A stretch of DNA of 55,562 nt from CAXQZU01 sp964228555 (GTDB lineage Bacteria; Planctomycetota; PLA2; JAEUHO01), in assembly GCA_964228555.1 (NCBI GenBank), contig CAXQZU010000056.1, forward strand, positions 1 to 55,562, read 5' to 3'. The notes under the pieces are model-generated. The model worked only from the letters and a program-made list of their open reading frames with translations, was not told the DNA's origin and did no database searches. This document shows, piece by piece, positions 8,961 through 17,729 of the stretch. A program made the translations under genes and the position numbers. How positions within the stretch are numbered: the first letter of the stretch is position 1; each line of letters begins with the position of its first letter.

Positions 8961-10367
8961 CTAGCGCAGCGGCTCGCGCAGGGCCTCCACGGGAGCGCCC
9001 CCGCCCTCGCGGGCGATGTCGTCGAACTCCGCGGGGATCCGCGGGCGGGTGCGCAGCACGTAGGCGACGCTGGTGCGGGTCTCGTCGGCGCGCCAGTGCA
9101 GCGCCGCCAGGGCCGTGGCGGCCTGCGGGTCATCGCAGCGGCTGTCGGCCACCAGCCGCACCTCGCGCGTGGCCTGCCGGCGCCAGGCCATGCGGTCGAG
9201 GGCCTCGGAGAGCGCCACGGACACGGCCGCGCCGCGATCGTCGGTGCCCGAGGGCTCGATGGAGGCGAGGAAGGCCTCGATGCGCTCCGGGTCGAAGCAG
9301 GGCAGCAGCACGTCCATCTGCCGGCGTGCCTCCACGCCGCGACCGCCACGGTAGCCCACCACGCCCACGCGCACGTCGGATCCCAGCCTCACCAGCAGGC
9401 TGACCTCCTCGCGGATCCGGCGCAGGGTGTGCTCGATCGTGGTGGAGGTGGATCCGGTGACATCCAGCGCATAGACCAGGTCGAACTGCGGGCGCGGCAT
9501 CCCGCGCCGGGGCGGCGGCAGGTCCTCGTCCTCCGGGCGGCGTGCCGGTGCGTAGCGATCCGCGCCCCCGGCCGGCGGCGCAGGGGCTTGCCCGGCCATC
9601 TCGGCGGCCGCGGCGCGCGCCCTGTCCAGCATCGCCACAAGCCGCGCGGCGCACCGGCGCACGAAAGGGTCCTCGCCGCCGGCCCGTTGCAGCAGCACCG
9701 GTCGCAAGGACTCGTCCAGCGCACTCTCCATGGCATCGAGCACCTGCAGGGCCGACTCGCGGTCCGGCGCGCTGGCCAGGCCCTGCGCCAGCGCCCCCAG
9801 GCGCTCGGCCCGGCCGTCCTCGCGCCGGGCCAGGGCCCGGGCCGCGGCGCCACGCACCCAAGGAGAGGGCGACACCACCTGCGAGGCCAGGAACGAGCGA
9901 CTGGCCTCGTCGTCGAACGCGAAGAGCGCTTCCAGCCAGAGGATGCGCTCGCCCTCCCGCCGCCCCGTGTCCTCCACCGCCTTGCGGGCACGCGCAAGGC
10001 CGCCGTCCCGGCGTGCCAGCGCACGCGCCAGCGCGTCCCGCACGATGCGCGGCCCGCCCTCCACGAGCACGCCGGCGAGCAGCTCGAGGGCCTGGTCTGC
10101 GTCGATCTCGCCCAGCGCGCGCGCCGCGGCGGCCCGCGCCACCGGGTCCATGTCCGTGCGCACGCTGCGCGCCAGCGTCTCGGCCGCGCCGCGCCCCCCC
10201 AGCGCCGCCAGCCGCGGCATGAGCGCGGCGCGCTGCGCTCCATCGACCTCGCGCGCGAGGCCCGCCCGCAAGACCTGCAGGTCATCGCCGCCTGCCCACG
10301 AGCGCGCGGGCGCCGCCCCGACGCCCGCCGCAAGGGACAGGCACAGCAACCATGCGAATCGGGTCAT
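8961..10367 (-). CDS. secreted HEAT-repeat and von Willebrand A domain protein
   Basis: 468 residues with a signal peptide (about 1-25). Residues ~30-280 are alpha-helical HEAT-like repeats, e.g. LPRLAALGGRGAAETLARSV and ARAAAARALGEIDADQALELLAG. Residues ~305-460 form a von Willebrand A domain. Its metal site reads DVTGSTS (DxTxS rather than the usual DxSxS), followed by GVVGYRGG and a threonine-aspartate loop, SGTDDRG. It is probably a periplasmic or surface scaffold binding a partner through the metal site. The start at 10367 has GGAGG four bases away. It is one of three HEAT-VWA proteins in the window. Confidence 0.85.
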   Translation of the reverse strand: MTRFAWLLCLSLAAGVGAAPARSWAGGDDLQVLRAGLAREVDGAQRAALMPRLAALGGRGAAETLARSVRTDMDPVARAAAARALGEIDADQALELLAGVLVEGGPRIVRDALARALARRDGGLARARKAVEDTGRREGERILWLEALFAFDDEASRSFLASQVVSPSPWVRGAAARALARREDGRAERLGALAQGLASAPDRESALQVLDAMESALDESLRPVLLQRAGGEDPFVRRCAARLVAMLDRARAAAAEMAGQAPAPPAGGADRYAPARRPEDEDLPPPRRGMPRPQFDLVYALDVTGSTSTTIEHTLRRIREEVSLLVRLGSDVRVGVVGYRGGRGVEARRQMDVLLPCFDPERIEAFLASIEPSGTDDRGAAVSVALSEALDRMAWRRQATREVRLVADSRCDDPQAATALAALHWRADETRTSVAYVLRTRPRIPAEFDDIAREGGGAPVEALREPLR

Positions 10368-10494
10368 GGTCCCTCCCACGCGCCGCGCAGCACGGGCATC
10401 ACGCGCCGGGCCTGCCAGCCCTCCCCAGCCTACGGCCACCGTGCGTGGGCGTGGGGCCCGCGGTGTCCCCCGCGACGGCGACCGCACGTGCGGC

Positions 10495-10875
10495 CTACTG
10501 GTTGCGCGGCTGGGCGGTCACGCCCCGCCCGGCCTCGGCGTCCGGGTCCAGCGGGCGCACGATGGGGCCGCTGTACTGCTTGCGGGCCAGCACGCCGAAC
10601 TCGTCGAACCACAGCACGAGGTCCTGGCCACGGCCGTGCGGGTCGTCCACGCGGTAGTCCAGCCGCTCGAGCGTGCCGTCGGGGCGGCGCACCACCGCAC
10701 GGGCCATCGGGTACTCGGCCAGGATCCAGGCACCGTCCACGCCCGGGTTGAGCACCTGCACGGTGGAGAACGAGATGCGCCGGTCGGCGCCCACGGCCGA
10801 GCAGCCGGCCGCGGCCGCGCAGGCCAGCAGCAGGGCCAGCCTGGGCAGGACGGGGCGTGCGGGCCTGCGGGTCAT
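10495..10875 (-). CDS. small lipoprotein of unknown function
   Basis: 126 residues. A signal peptide ends at a lipobox, AAAAGC, with Cys near residue 25. The mature part has a short beta-rich stretch (RISFSTVQVLNPGVDGAWIL, then LERLDYRVDDPHGRGQDLVLWFDEFGVL). No family is recognised. A TAGCAT hexamer lies six bases before the ATG with no ribosome site, so it may be translated from a leaderless mRNA. It is divergent from the helicase gene and shares a short control region with it. Confidence 0.7.
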   Translation of the reverse strand: MTRRPARPVLPRLALLLACAAAAGCSAVGADRRISFSTVQVLNPGVDGAWILAEYPMARAVVRRPDGTLERLDYRVDDPHGRGQDLVLWFDEFGVLARKQYSGPIVRPLDPDAEAGRGVTAQPRNQ

Positions 10876-10947
10876 GCGCCCATGCTACGCGAGGCGGATG
10901 CCACGCCGCGTGCGTGGGGCCGCAGCGGGGCCCGTACGATGCGCGTG

Positions 10948-12963
10948 ATGCCGCGTGTCCCCCCGTCGCCCGGCTCGCCGGGCCCGCAGGCCTTCCGCGG
11001 CCTGACCCTGTTCCCCTTCCAGCAGCAGGCCGTGGCCGCCATCTTCGCCGGCAAGGGCGTCGTGGTCGCCGCGCCGACCGGCGCCGGCAAGACGCTGGTG
11101 GCCGACTACGCCATCGACCTCGCGCTGGGCCAGGGCCGGCGCGTGCTCTACACCTCGCCCATCAAGGCGCTCTCCAACCAGAAGTTCCGCGACTTCCGCG
11201 CCACCTACGGCGAGTCGCGCGTGGGCCTGATGACCGGCGACGTCACGCTGGAGCCCGACGCCCCGCTGCTGGTGCTCACCACCGAGATCTTCCGCAACAC
11301 CATCTTCGAGGCTCCCGAGCGCCTCGCCGGCTTCGAGTTCGTCATCTTCGACGAGGTGCACTACCTCGACGACCGCGAGCGCGGCACGGTGTGGGAGGAG
11401 GCCATCCTCTACGCCCCGCCCCACATCCGCATCGTGGCGCTCTCGGCCACCGTGCCCAACGTGCGCGAGCTGGCCGCGTGGATCGCCGAGGTGCGTGGGT
11501 GCGAGGTCGAGGTGGTGGTCGAGGAGCGGCGTCCCGTGCCGCTCACGCACAAGGTATGGGTCGCCGGCAAGGGCCCGCGCGCCCTCGACGAGGTGCGGCG
11601 CCACCTGATCGAGATCGGGCGCATGGACCACGACCGCCGCGGCCGTGGCCCGCGCGGCGGGCGGCGACACGCCGCCGCGGCGCTCGACCGTGCCTCGCTG
11701 GACCTGATCACGCACCTCGAGCGGCACGCCCTGCTCCCGGCCATCTACTTCTGCCTCAGCCGCCTGGACTGCGAGCGGCTGGCCCACGCCAATGCCCGCC
11801 GCGAGCTGCTTGACCCCGACGGGCGCGCGGCCATCCTCGCGGCCTTCGACGCGCTGGCCGCGCGCTACGAGGCCACCGACGCGCCCACCACGCGCGAGCT
11901 GCGCACGCTGGCCGGCCGCGGCGTGCTCTTCCACCACGCCGGCATGCTGCCCATCGACAAGGAGATCGTGGAGCGGCTGTTCACGTCAGGCCAGGTGCGG
12001 CTGCTCTTCGCCACCGAGACCTTCGCGCTGGGCGTGAACATGCCGGCCCGCAGCGTGTGCTTCCACGCGCTCTCGAAGTTCGACGGCATCTCCACGCGCC
12101 CGCTGATGGGCCGCGAGTACTGGCAGATGGCCGGGCGTGCGGGCCGACAGGGCCTCGACGACAAGGGCTGGGTGTTCGCGCTGCTGGACGAGGGCCGCAT
12201 CCGCCACGCCGACATCGCCTACCTGCACAGCGGCAAGGTGGAGCCCGTGCGCAGCCGCTTCAACCTGACCTACACCACCATCCTCCAGCTGTGGAAGCGG
12301 CTGGGCGAGCGCGTGCCCGACGCCTACGAGCGCTCCTTCGCGCGCTTCCAGCGCACGCACGGCAAGCCCGACGGCGGGGGCGCCGCCGGGGTGCGCGTCA
12401 TCGAGGCGCGCCTGGAGGTGCTGCGGCGCTTCGCCTACCTCGACGAGCACGGCCTCACGGCCAAGGGACGGCTGTGCAGCCTCGTGAACGGCTACGAGCT
12501 GGCCGTCACCGAGGCGTGGGCCGGCGGCTGGCTGGCCGAGGCGCCCCCCATCGAGATCGCCATGCTCTTCGCGTCGATGGTCTACGACGCACGCCCCTCC
12601 GACGCCTCGGACCTGCCGCGCCGCACGCTCAAGGGCCTGCGCGTGCCGTTCAGCGAGCGCATGGCCGGTGTGCAGGAGATGGAGCAGGCGCTGGGCCTGC
12701 GCGACCTCACGCGGGGTCCCGACTTCGGGCTGGCCGGCCCGGTGGAGCTGTGGGCCGAGGGCCGCTCGCTCGACGAGGTGCTCACGCGCACCAACCTCTC
12801 GGGCGGCGACCTCGTGCGCGTGCTGCGCATGACGTTGCAGCTGCTGCGGCAGGCCTTCCACGCCCTGGACCCGGCCGACCCGGCCCGGCCGGCGCTGCTC
12901 GAGGCACGCACGCGGCTGGACCGCGACGAGGTGGACGCCCGCCGCCAGCTCGAGCTGGGCTAG
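10948..12963 (+). CDS. Ski2-like DExH-box RNA/DNA helicase
   Basis: 671 residues. Helicase motifs appear in order: Q-like FPFQQQAV, motif I APTGAGKT, Ia TSPIKALSNQK, II DEVHYLDDRERGTVWEE, III LSATVPN, V FATETFALGVNMPA and VI QMAGRAGRQGLD. The spacing and the YLDD insertion after DEVH match Ski2/Mtr4-like helicases rather than RecQ or DEAD proteins. A winged-helix/ratchet part follows to the end. An in-frame ATG at 10939 also exists. I chose 10948 because TACGAT at 10935-10940 lies seven bases before it, the same layout as other leaderless starts here, and overlaps the first ATG. Confidence 0.9.
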   Translation: MPRVPPSPGSPGPQAFRGLTLFPFQQQAVAAIFAGKGVVVAAPTGAGKTLVADYAIDLALGQGRRVLYTSPIKALSNQKFRDFRATYGESRVGLMTGDVTLEPDAPLLVLTTEIFRNTIFEAPERLAGFEFVIFDEVHYLDDRERGTVWEEAILYAPPHIRIVALSATVPNVRELAAWIAEVRGCEVEVVVEERRPVPLTHKVWVAGKGPRALDEVRRHLIEIGRMDHDRRGRGPRGGRRHAAAALDRASLDLITHLERHALLPAIYFCLSRLDCERLAHANARRELLDPDGRAAILAAFDALAARYEATDAPTTRELRTLAGRGVLFHHAGMLPIDKEIVERLFTSGQVRLLFATETFALGVNMPARSVCFHALSKFDGISTRPLMGREYWQMAGRAGRQGLDDKGWVFALLDEGRIRHADIAYLHSGKVEPVRSRFNLTYTTILQLWKRLGERVPDAYERSFARFQRTHGKPDGGGAAGVRVIEARLEVLRRFAYLDEHGLTAKGRLCSLVNGYELAVTEAWAGGWLAEAPPIEIAMLFASMVYDARPSDASDLPRRTLKGLRVPFSERMAGVQEMEQALGLRDLTRGPDFGLAGPVELWAEGRSLDEVLTRTNLSGGDLVRVLRMTLQLLRQAFHALDPADPARPALLEARTRLDRDEVDARRQLELG

Positions 12964-13515
12964 CGCGCGCTGGCTAGTCGAACCCTGCCCACGGGGTCGT
13001 GCTCGAGTCCTCGCAGGTCCCGTCGCTGCCGGCGTCGTCGTGCCTGCGCGACACCGAACCTCCGCCGGGGCAGGGGCCGCCGTCGTGGATCACGGCCTGC
13101 GTGACGGGCTTGCCGGCCGTCGCCGCGCTCGTGACCTGCTCGCGCGCGGCGACCCGCTGGGCTGGAGCCTGCCCCGGGCGTCCTGCGCGGGACGCACGGC
13201 TCGCGGCACGGCCTCCACGGCCACGTCGCCCGCGGTGGCACCGCAGGACGAGGGAACCAGCCCCCCGTCGAGACCGCCACGCCCGATCCGCCCCCGCCCC
13301 TCCGCAGCCCGGCACGTGGCTGCTGCAGGGCACCACCGGCCCGGGTGCGCGCCATGCGCCGGGCATGGCTTCCTCTCCCGGGACCTGGTGCCCAGACGCC
13401 AGGCACCCCGCTCGCGAGCGTCCAGCGAGCCTGCCTGCCGCGCCCGGGCCCAAGGTCCCCATGCCGGGCGCGCACGCCTGCAGCAGGCGCCACGCAGGGG
13501 CTACACTCGCGCCCG
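12964..13515. other. 552-bp region without a confident gene
   Basis: No recognisable family is encoded on either strand. On the minus strand a frame ending at 12974 with a natural-looking tail (GPCPGGGSVSRRHDDAGSDG, then a TAG) could be a small gene; see the separate low-confidence entry. The right end holds the TACACT -10-like element of the kinase gene. Confidence 0.5.
12974..13366 (-). CDS. possible small ORF, unknown
   Basis: 130 codons from an ATG with a purine-rich GGAGAGGAAG stretch just upstream. The last ~50 residues look protein-like (QVTSAATAGKPVTQAVIHDG and a Cys-containing acidic tail), but the first part is Arg/Gly-rich as in shadow frames of GC-rich DNA. It is convergent with the helicase gene. 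No homologue is recognised. Confidence 0.2.
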   Translation of the reverse strand: MPGAWRAPGPVVPCSSHVPGCGGAGADRAWRSRRGAGSLVLRCHRGRRGRGGRAASRASRAGRPGQAPAQRVAAREQVTSAATAGKPVTQAVIHDGGPCPGGGSVSRRHDDAGSDGTCEDSSTTPWAGFD

Positions 13516-15579
13516 ATGAGCGACCGCGACACGCCCAAGCCCCCCCGACCGGCGCAACCGGCGCCGCCCGCCAAGCCCGCCGCCAAGGCCGCCACGCCCG
13601 CCAAGGCCGTGCCGGCAGCCCGGCCCGCACGCCCCGCACCCGGCGCGGCACGACCCGAGGCAGCCCCCGCCCCGGCCCGGGACCCGCTGCTGGGCCAGGT
13701 GCTGGGCAAGGTGCGCCTCGAGGAGCGCATCGGGCAGGGCCGCACGGCCACGGTCTATCGCGGCACCAACACGGCCACGCAGGGCACCGTGGCCGTCAAG
13801 GTGCTGCTGCCCGAGTCGCGCGCCAACGCCGAGATCGTGGCCAAGTTCGCGCGCGAGGCGCGCGCCATCGCGCGCATCGACAACGAGAACGTGCTCAAGA
13901 TCTTCGACGTGGGCCAGCAGGGCGAGGAGCAGTTCCTCGTGATGGAGCTGCTCGACGGCGAGGAGATCCTCGACCTGATCCAGCGTGAGGGGCGCATGGA
14001 GCCCACCGACGCGCTGCGCGTGGTGCGGCAGGCGGCCAACGGCCTGGCCGCCGCGCACGCCCAGGGCATCATCCACCGCGACGTGAAGCCGGGCAACCTC
14101 GTGCTGCTCGAGGACGGCACGGTGAAGGTGGTGGACTTCGGCCTGGCCGCCGGCATGGACGCCGAGAGCCAGCGCGTGGGCACGCCCCACTACATGGCCC
14201 CGGAGACCTGCGAGTCGGGTGCCAGCGAGCCCGCCAGCGACATCTACTCGCTGGGCATCACGCTCTACCACCTGCTGCTGGGCGCCACGCCCTACGCCGG
14301 GAAGTCCGTCAGGGAGATCCTCGCAGCGCACATGGCCGGCGAGCCGCTGCGCCCGGAGCGCAAGCTGGCCTCGCTGCCACGCGAGGTCAGCGACCTCGTG
14401 CGGCTGATGACGCGCCGCGCACCGGCCGAGCGGCCCTCGGCCAAGGACCTCGTGGCCGAGCTCGACCGCATCGGCGGGCAGGACCTGCGCAAGAAGGACG
14501 CACTGCGCGGCCGCAGCCCGCGCTGGCGCGCGCACCGGCAGGCCAAGGCCTCGGGTGCACCCATCACGCTGCTGGCGGCGCTGGGCGTGGGCGTGGTGGC
14601 CATCGTGGTCGTGCTCGCGACGGGGGGCGACGACCCGGCCCCGGCCCCCGGCCCCGCCCCCACGGCGGCCGGCAGCGCGGCCCCGGGCCCGACGGCGGGC
14701 TCGCGCGGGCGAGGCCCGGAGCAGAACGTGCCGCTCCCCCCGCAGGAGACGGCCGAGCAGAAGGCCGCGCGCGAGAAGGTCGAGGCCGACGCCGCCCGGC
14801 GCCGCGCCGAGGTGGAGGCCGCGGGCGCGCTCAAGAGCCTCGAGGACTGGATCCGCGCCAACTGGCACAGCAAGGCCGACGACGGGATGGTGGTGCAGCG
14901 CTACCGCACGCATGCCAAGCAGCACCCCGGCACGCCGGCCGGCGAGGTGAGCGATCGCCGGGCGCGCGAGATCACGGCCGGCAAGGCCCACGCGCACCCG
15001 GACAAGGCCTACGACGCCGCCGACGAGGTGGAGCGCGTGCGCGCGGCCTGGACCGAGGCCAAGCCCAAGGTGGAGGAGGCGCTGGCGCGCCACGACTACG
15101 CCGCGGCGCGCAGCCTCGTGCCCGAGGCGGTGCAGGACGCCGAGGGGCAGCTGGCGCTGGACCTCGCCTTCTGGGCCATGCTCTGCGACCACCTCAAGGC
15201 ACTGCGCCTGACGCTGGTGGGCCCGGCCGACCGGCTCGACAAGGCCGAGCGCACCCTCGCGCTGCCCGGCTCCAAGGTGAAGGCCCGCCTGCTCAAGATC
15301 GGCACCGAGGCCCTCGAGGTGGACGACGCCGGGACCGTGCGCAGCCTCGCATGGCAGGAGGTGCCTGCGGCCGAGCTCGCACGCCTGGCCCGCGGGCTGG
15401 CGGGTCCCAAGGGCACGCGCGGCGGCGTCGAGCTGATGGCCTTCGCCTGGGCCCACCGCCTCGTGGACCCCTTCTACGCCGCCCAGCTGGAGGTGGAGCT
15501 GGCCTCCGACCTCGGCAGCCTCAAGAACGACGTCACGCGCCTGAAGGCCACCTTCGACGAGCGCAGCGCGTCACGCTGA
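13516..15579 (+). CDS. transmembrane Ser/Thr protein kinase (PknB type)
   Basis: 687 residues. A Pro/Ala/Lys-rich N-terminal tail of about 55 residues precedes the kinase domain (about 60-325). Visible motifs are the glycine loop GQGRTATVYRG, VAVKVLL with the ATP lysine, HRDVKPGNLV (catalytic Asp), VDFGLA, GTPHYMAPE and DIYSLGITLYHLLLG. A single membrane helix follows near 355-375 (LLAALGVGVVAIVVVLA). The C-terminal half is charged and helical, without PASTA repeats, and may sense or scaffold outside the membrane. TACACT at 13502-13507 lies eight bases before the ATG and no Shine-Dalgarno is seen, suggesting a leaderless mRNA. Confidence 0.92.
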   Translation: MSDRDTPKPPRPAQPAPPAKPAAKAATPAKAVPAARPARPAPGAARPEAAPAPARDPLLGQVLGKVRLEERIGQGRTATVYRGTNTATQGTVAVKVLLPESRANAEIVAKFAREARAIARIDNENVLKIFDVGQQGEEQFLVMELLDGEEILDLIQREGRMEPTDALRVVRQAANGLAAAHAQGIIHRDVKPGNLVLLEDGTVKVVDFGLAAGMDAESQRVGTPHYMAPETCESGASEPASDIYSLGITLYHLLLGATPYAGKSVREILAAHMAGEPLRPERKLASLPREVSDLVRLMTRRAPAERPSAKDLVAELDRIGGQDLRKKDALRGRSPRWRAHRQAKASGAPITLLAALGVGVVAIVVVLATGGDDPAPAPGPAPTAAGSAAPGPTAGSRGRGPEQNVPLPPQETAEQKAAREKVEADAARRRAEVEAAGALKSLEDWIRANWHSKADDGMVVQRYRTHAKQHPGTPAGEVSDRRAREITAGKAHAHPDKAYDAADEVERVRAAWTEAKPKVEEALARHDYAAARSLVPEAVQDAEGQLALDLAFWAMLCDHLKALRLTLVGPADRLDKAERTLALPGSKVKARLLKIGTEALEVDDAGTVRSLAWQEVPAAELARLARGLAGPKGTRGGVELMAFAWAHRLVDPFYAAQLEVELASDLGSLKNDVTRLKATFDERSASR

Positions 15580-15593
15580 GCGCCGCACGCCGG

Positions 15594-15977
15594 TCAGTAG
15601 GGCCAGTAGCCGTAGAGGGCCAGCGCGAGCGTGACCGCGTAGGTGGGCAGCAGGATGCGCCCCAGCCAGGGGTGCCACGGCAGGCGGCGCCAGCCCGCGA
15701 AGGCCGTGAGCAGCAGCAGGCCGGAGCTCACGTAGGCCGCCCGCCGATGCCAGTGCACGACCTCCAGGTCGTTGTAGTCCCACGGCCACTGCAGCACGCG
15801 GTGCACCAGCAGCACCACCAGCGTGCCCGCGAGGTCCAGCGCCAGCCCCGTGAGCGCCAGGCGCATGTGGCGGCGCGTGTCCTTGCGCGACCGGTAGGCC
15901 CGCACGAAGCACGCGAAGGCCCCGCCCATCACGAGCAGGTAGACGGGGTAGAGCAGGGCGGGCGGCAGCGGGGCCAT
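15594..15977 (-). CDS. four-helix membrane protein, unknown
   Basis: 127 residues with four predicted membrane helices (about 8-30, 40-63, 78-97, 104-124). Histidines occur at VHRVLQW and VVHWHRR at the ends of helices 2 and 3, as in small haem- or quinone-linked membrane proteins. The pattern is reminiscent of DUF420/cytochrome-b561-like proteins, but I cannot assign a family. It converges on the kinase gene with 14 bp between the stops. A TACACC element lies eight bases before the ATG. Confidence 0.7.
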   Translation of the reverse strand: MAPLPPALLYPVYLLVMGGAFACFVRAYRSRKDTRRHMRLALTGLALDLAGTLVVLLVHRVLQWPWDYNDLEVVHWHRRAAYVSSGLLLLTAFAGWRRLPWHPWLGRILLPTYAVTLALALYGYWPY

Positions 15978-16020
15978 GGCGCTTGGGTGTACCCGCCGAC
16001 CCCCTCGCTCGCTCCTGCCC

Positions 16021-16048
16021 TTGACCCGCCCCCCCCACGGCCTATCCT
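16021..16048 (+). promoter_or_regulatory. promoter of tRNA-Gly(GCC)
   Basis: TTGACC at 16021-16026 and TATCCT at 16043-16048 are separated by 16 bp. Nine bases separate the -10 hexamer from the tRNA 5' end. This is a good housekeeping sigma-70-type promoter and helps calibrate -10 elements in this genome. Confidence 0.75.
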
Positions 16049-16057
16049 CGCGCGCAT

Positions 16058-16133
16058 GCGGGTGTAGCTCAGTTGGTAGAGCCCAACCTTGCCAAGGTTG
16101 TTGTCGTCGGTTCGAATCCGATCACCCGCTCCA
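16058..16133 (+). tRNA. tRNA-Gly (anticodon GCC)
   Basis: A complete cloverleaf. The acceptor arms GCGGGTG and CACCCGC pair fully. The D-stem is GCTC/GAGC. The anticodon stem CAACC/GGTTG holds loop TTGCCAA with anticodon GCC at 16091-16093. The T-loop is TTCGAAT. The discriminator T is followed by an encoded CCA at 16131-16133. It reads GGC and GGT glycine codons. Confidence 0.97.
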
Positions 16134-16239
16134 CTCTCCCTGCCTGCCAGCGTGGAAGCAGGCGGGGCGCCACGCCGCAGCGGCCAGGGCAACCACCGCC
16201 CGCCGGGGGACGGCCCCGGCCGGCCCGTGAGCGCGCCGG

Positions 16240-17151
16240 CTAGGGCCTCGAGGCGCCTGCCACGCAGGCCGCCAACGACTCGCGCCACGGCGGCAGCCGC
16301 ACGCCCAGCACGCGCGCGGCCCGTCCGGTGTCCAGCCGCGAGTCTCGGGGCCGGCGCGCGGGCTGCGGCCACGCCGACCGCGAGACCGCCTCCACCGCCG
16401 AGGGCACTCCCAGCAGGCGGCACAGCTCCACCGCGAGGTCGTGCCAGCTCGCCCCGCCCTCGCCCGCGAGGTGGTAGGCACCTCGCACCGCCGGCGGCGC
16501 GATGTCGCCCGCGGGACCCACGCCTCGCAAGCGCTGGAGCAGCGCCGAGCAGGCGTCGGCGAAGGCCGGCGCCCAGGTGGGGCTGCCCCACTGGTCGTGC
16601 ACCGCACGCAGCGGCGCGCCCGAGCGCAGGCGCTGCTCCATCGCCGTCAGCCAGCACGGCCGCCCCTGCGCGTAGGCCCACGACGTGCGCAGCACGAGGT
16701 GCGGGCCGGGGTCGGCCAGCACCGCCTGCTCTCCCGCCCACTTCGTGCGCCCGTACGCCGAGAGCGGGTGCGGCGCGTCCTCTTCCCGGTACGGCTGCCC
16801 GCGCGTGCCGTCGAAGACATAGTCGGTGCCCACGTGCACCAGCACGGCGCCCGCGCGCGTGGCGGCGCGCGCCAGCACGGCTGGGGCCACCGCGTTGAGC
16901 GCCTCGGCAGCCTCCGCCTCCTGCTCGGCGCGGTCCACGTCCGCGTAGCCGGCAGCGTTGAGCACCACGGCCGGACGCGTCGCCGCCACCGCCGCCTCCA
17001 GCGAGGCCGGCTGCGCGAGGTCGGCCGCCACGACGTCGCCCGCGCGGCGCCCGGCGCCCAGCACCTCGCACCACGTGCCCAGCACGCGCGCCAGCGGCTC
17101 GCCCAGCCGGCCGCGCGCACCCAGCAGCAGCACGCGCGGGCGCCGGCTCAT
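16240..17151 (-). CDS. rmlD: dTDP-4-dehydrorhamnose reductase
   Basis: 303 residues, a short-chain dehydrogenase fold. It makes the last step of dTDP-L-rhamnose synthesis, reducing dTDP-4-dehydro-L-rhamnose with NADPH. Visible motifs are the dinucleotide-binding GARGRLGEPLA near the N-terminus, VLNAAGYADVDRAE, VGTDYVFDGTRGQPYRE and the catalytic YGRTKWAGE (YxxxK). Length matches the family. It is the last gene of the rmlBACD operon, and its start overlaps the rmlC stop by 4 bp. Confidence 0.94.
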   Translation of the reverse strand: MSRRPRVLLLGARGRLGEPLARVLGTWCEVLGAGRRAGDVVAADLAQPASLEAAVAATRPAVVLNAAGYADVDRAEQEAEAAEALNAVAPAVLARAATRAGAVLVHVGTDYVFDGTRGQPYREEDAPHPLSAYGRTKWAGEQAVLADPGPHLVLRTSWAYAQGRPCWLTAMEQRLRSGAPLRAVHDQWGSPTWAPAFADACSALLQRLRGVGPAGDIAPPAVRGAYHLAGEGGASWHDLAVELCRLLGVPSAVEAVSRSAWPQPARRPRDSRLDTGRAARVLGVRLPPWRESLAACVAGASRP

Positions 17152-17729
17152 GCGTGCCGCGGCAGCCGGGCAGGGTCGAGCGCCTCCAGCCGCGGGGCCT
17201 GCGCATCGCGCGCGCTCAGGATGGGACGCGCGACAGGCCAGGCGATGCCCAGCCGCGGGTCGTCGTACGCGATGCTCACCTCGTGCTCCGGCTCGCGGGC
17301 GACCGTCATGCGATAGAGCACCAGCGCCGGCGTGCTGCCCAGCACGGCGAACCCGTGGGCGAAGCCGGGCGGCACCCACAGCAGGTGGCGCGCCTCGGCG
17401 TCCAGCCGCACGGCGACGTGCTGCCCGAAGGTGGGCGAGCCCACGCGCACGTCCACGGCCACGTCGTGGATCGCCCCGGCGAGCACCTCCACGAGCTTGC
17501 CCTGCACGCCGGGATGCTGCAGGTGCAGGCCGCGCAGCACGCCCGGCCCCGATTCCACGAGGTTCTCCTGCGCGAGCGAGCCCGGCAGGCCCACGGCCAC
17601 GGCATCGCGGGCGTTCCAGGCCTCCATCAGCCAGCCGCGGGCATCGGCGTGCTGGGTGCGCACGAGGCGCAGCACGCCGGGCAGGCGCAGCGGCTCCGCA
17701 CGCAGCCCGGGGACGGCAGCGCCGCTCAT
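17148..17729 (-). CDS. rmlC: dTDP-4-dehydrorhamnose 3,5-epimerase
   Basis: 193 residues, a cupin-type epimerase that inverts C3 and C5 of dTDP-4-dehydro-6-deoxyglucose. Conserved parts are GVLRGLHLQ with the catalytic His, QGKLVEVLAG, HDVAVDVRVGSPTFG, and VPPGFAHGFAVL. Length is normal for the family. It overlaps rmlA upstream and rmlD downstream by 4 bp each, which indicates translational coupling. Confidence 0.94.
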   Translation of the reverse strand: MSGAAVPGLRAEPLRLPGVLRLVRTQHADARGWLMEAWNARDAVAVGLPGSLAQENLVESGPGVLRGLHLQHPGVQGKLVEVLAGAIHDVAVDVRVGSPTFGQHVAVRLDAEARHLLWVPPGFAHGFAVLGSTPALVLYRMTVAREPEHEVSIAYDDPRLGIAWPVARPILSARDAQAPRLEALDPARLPRHA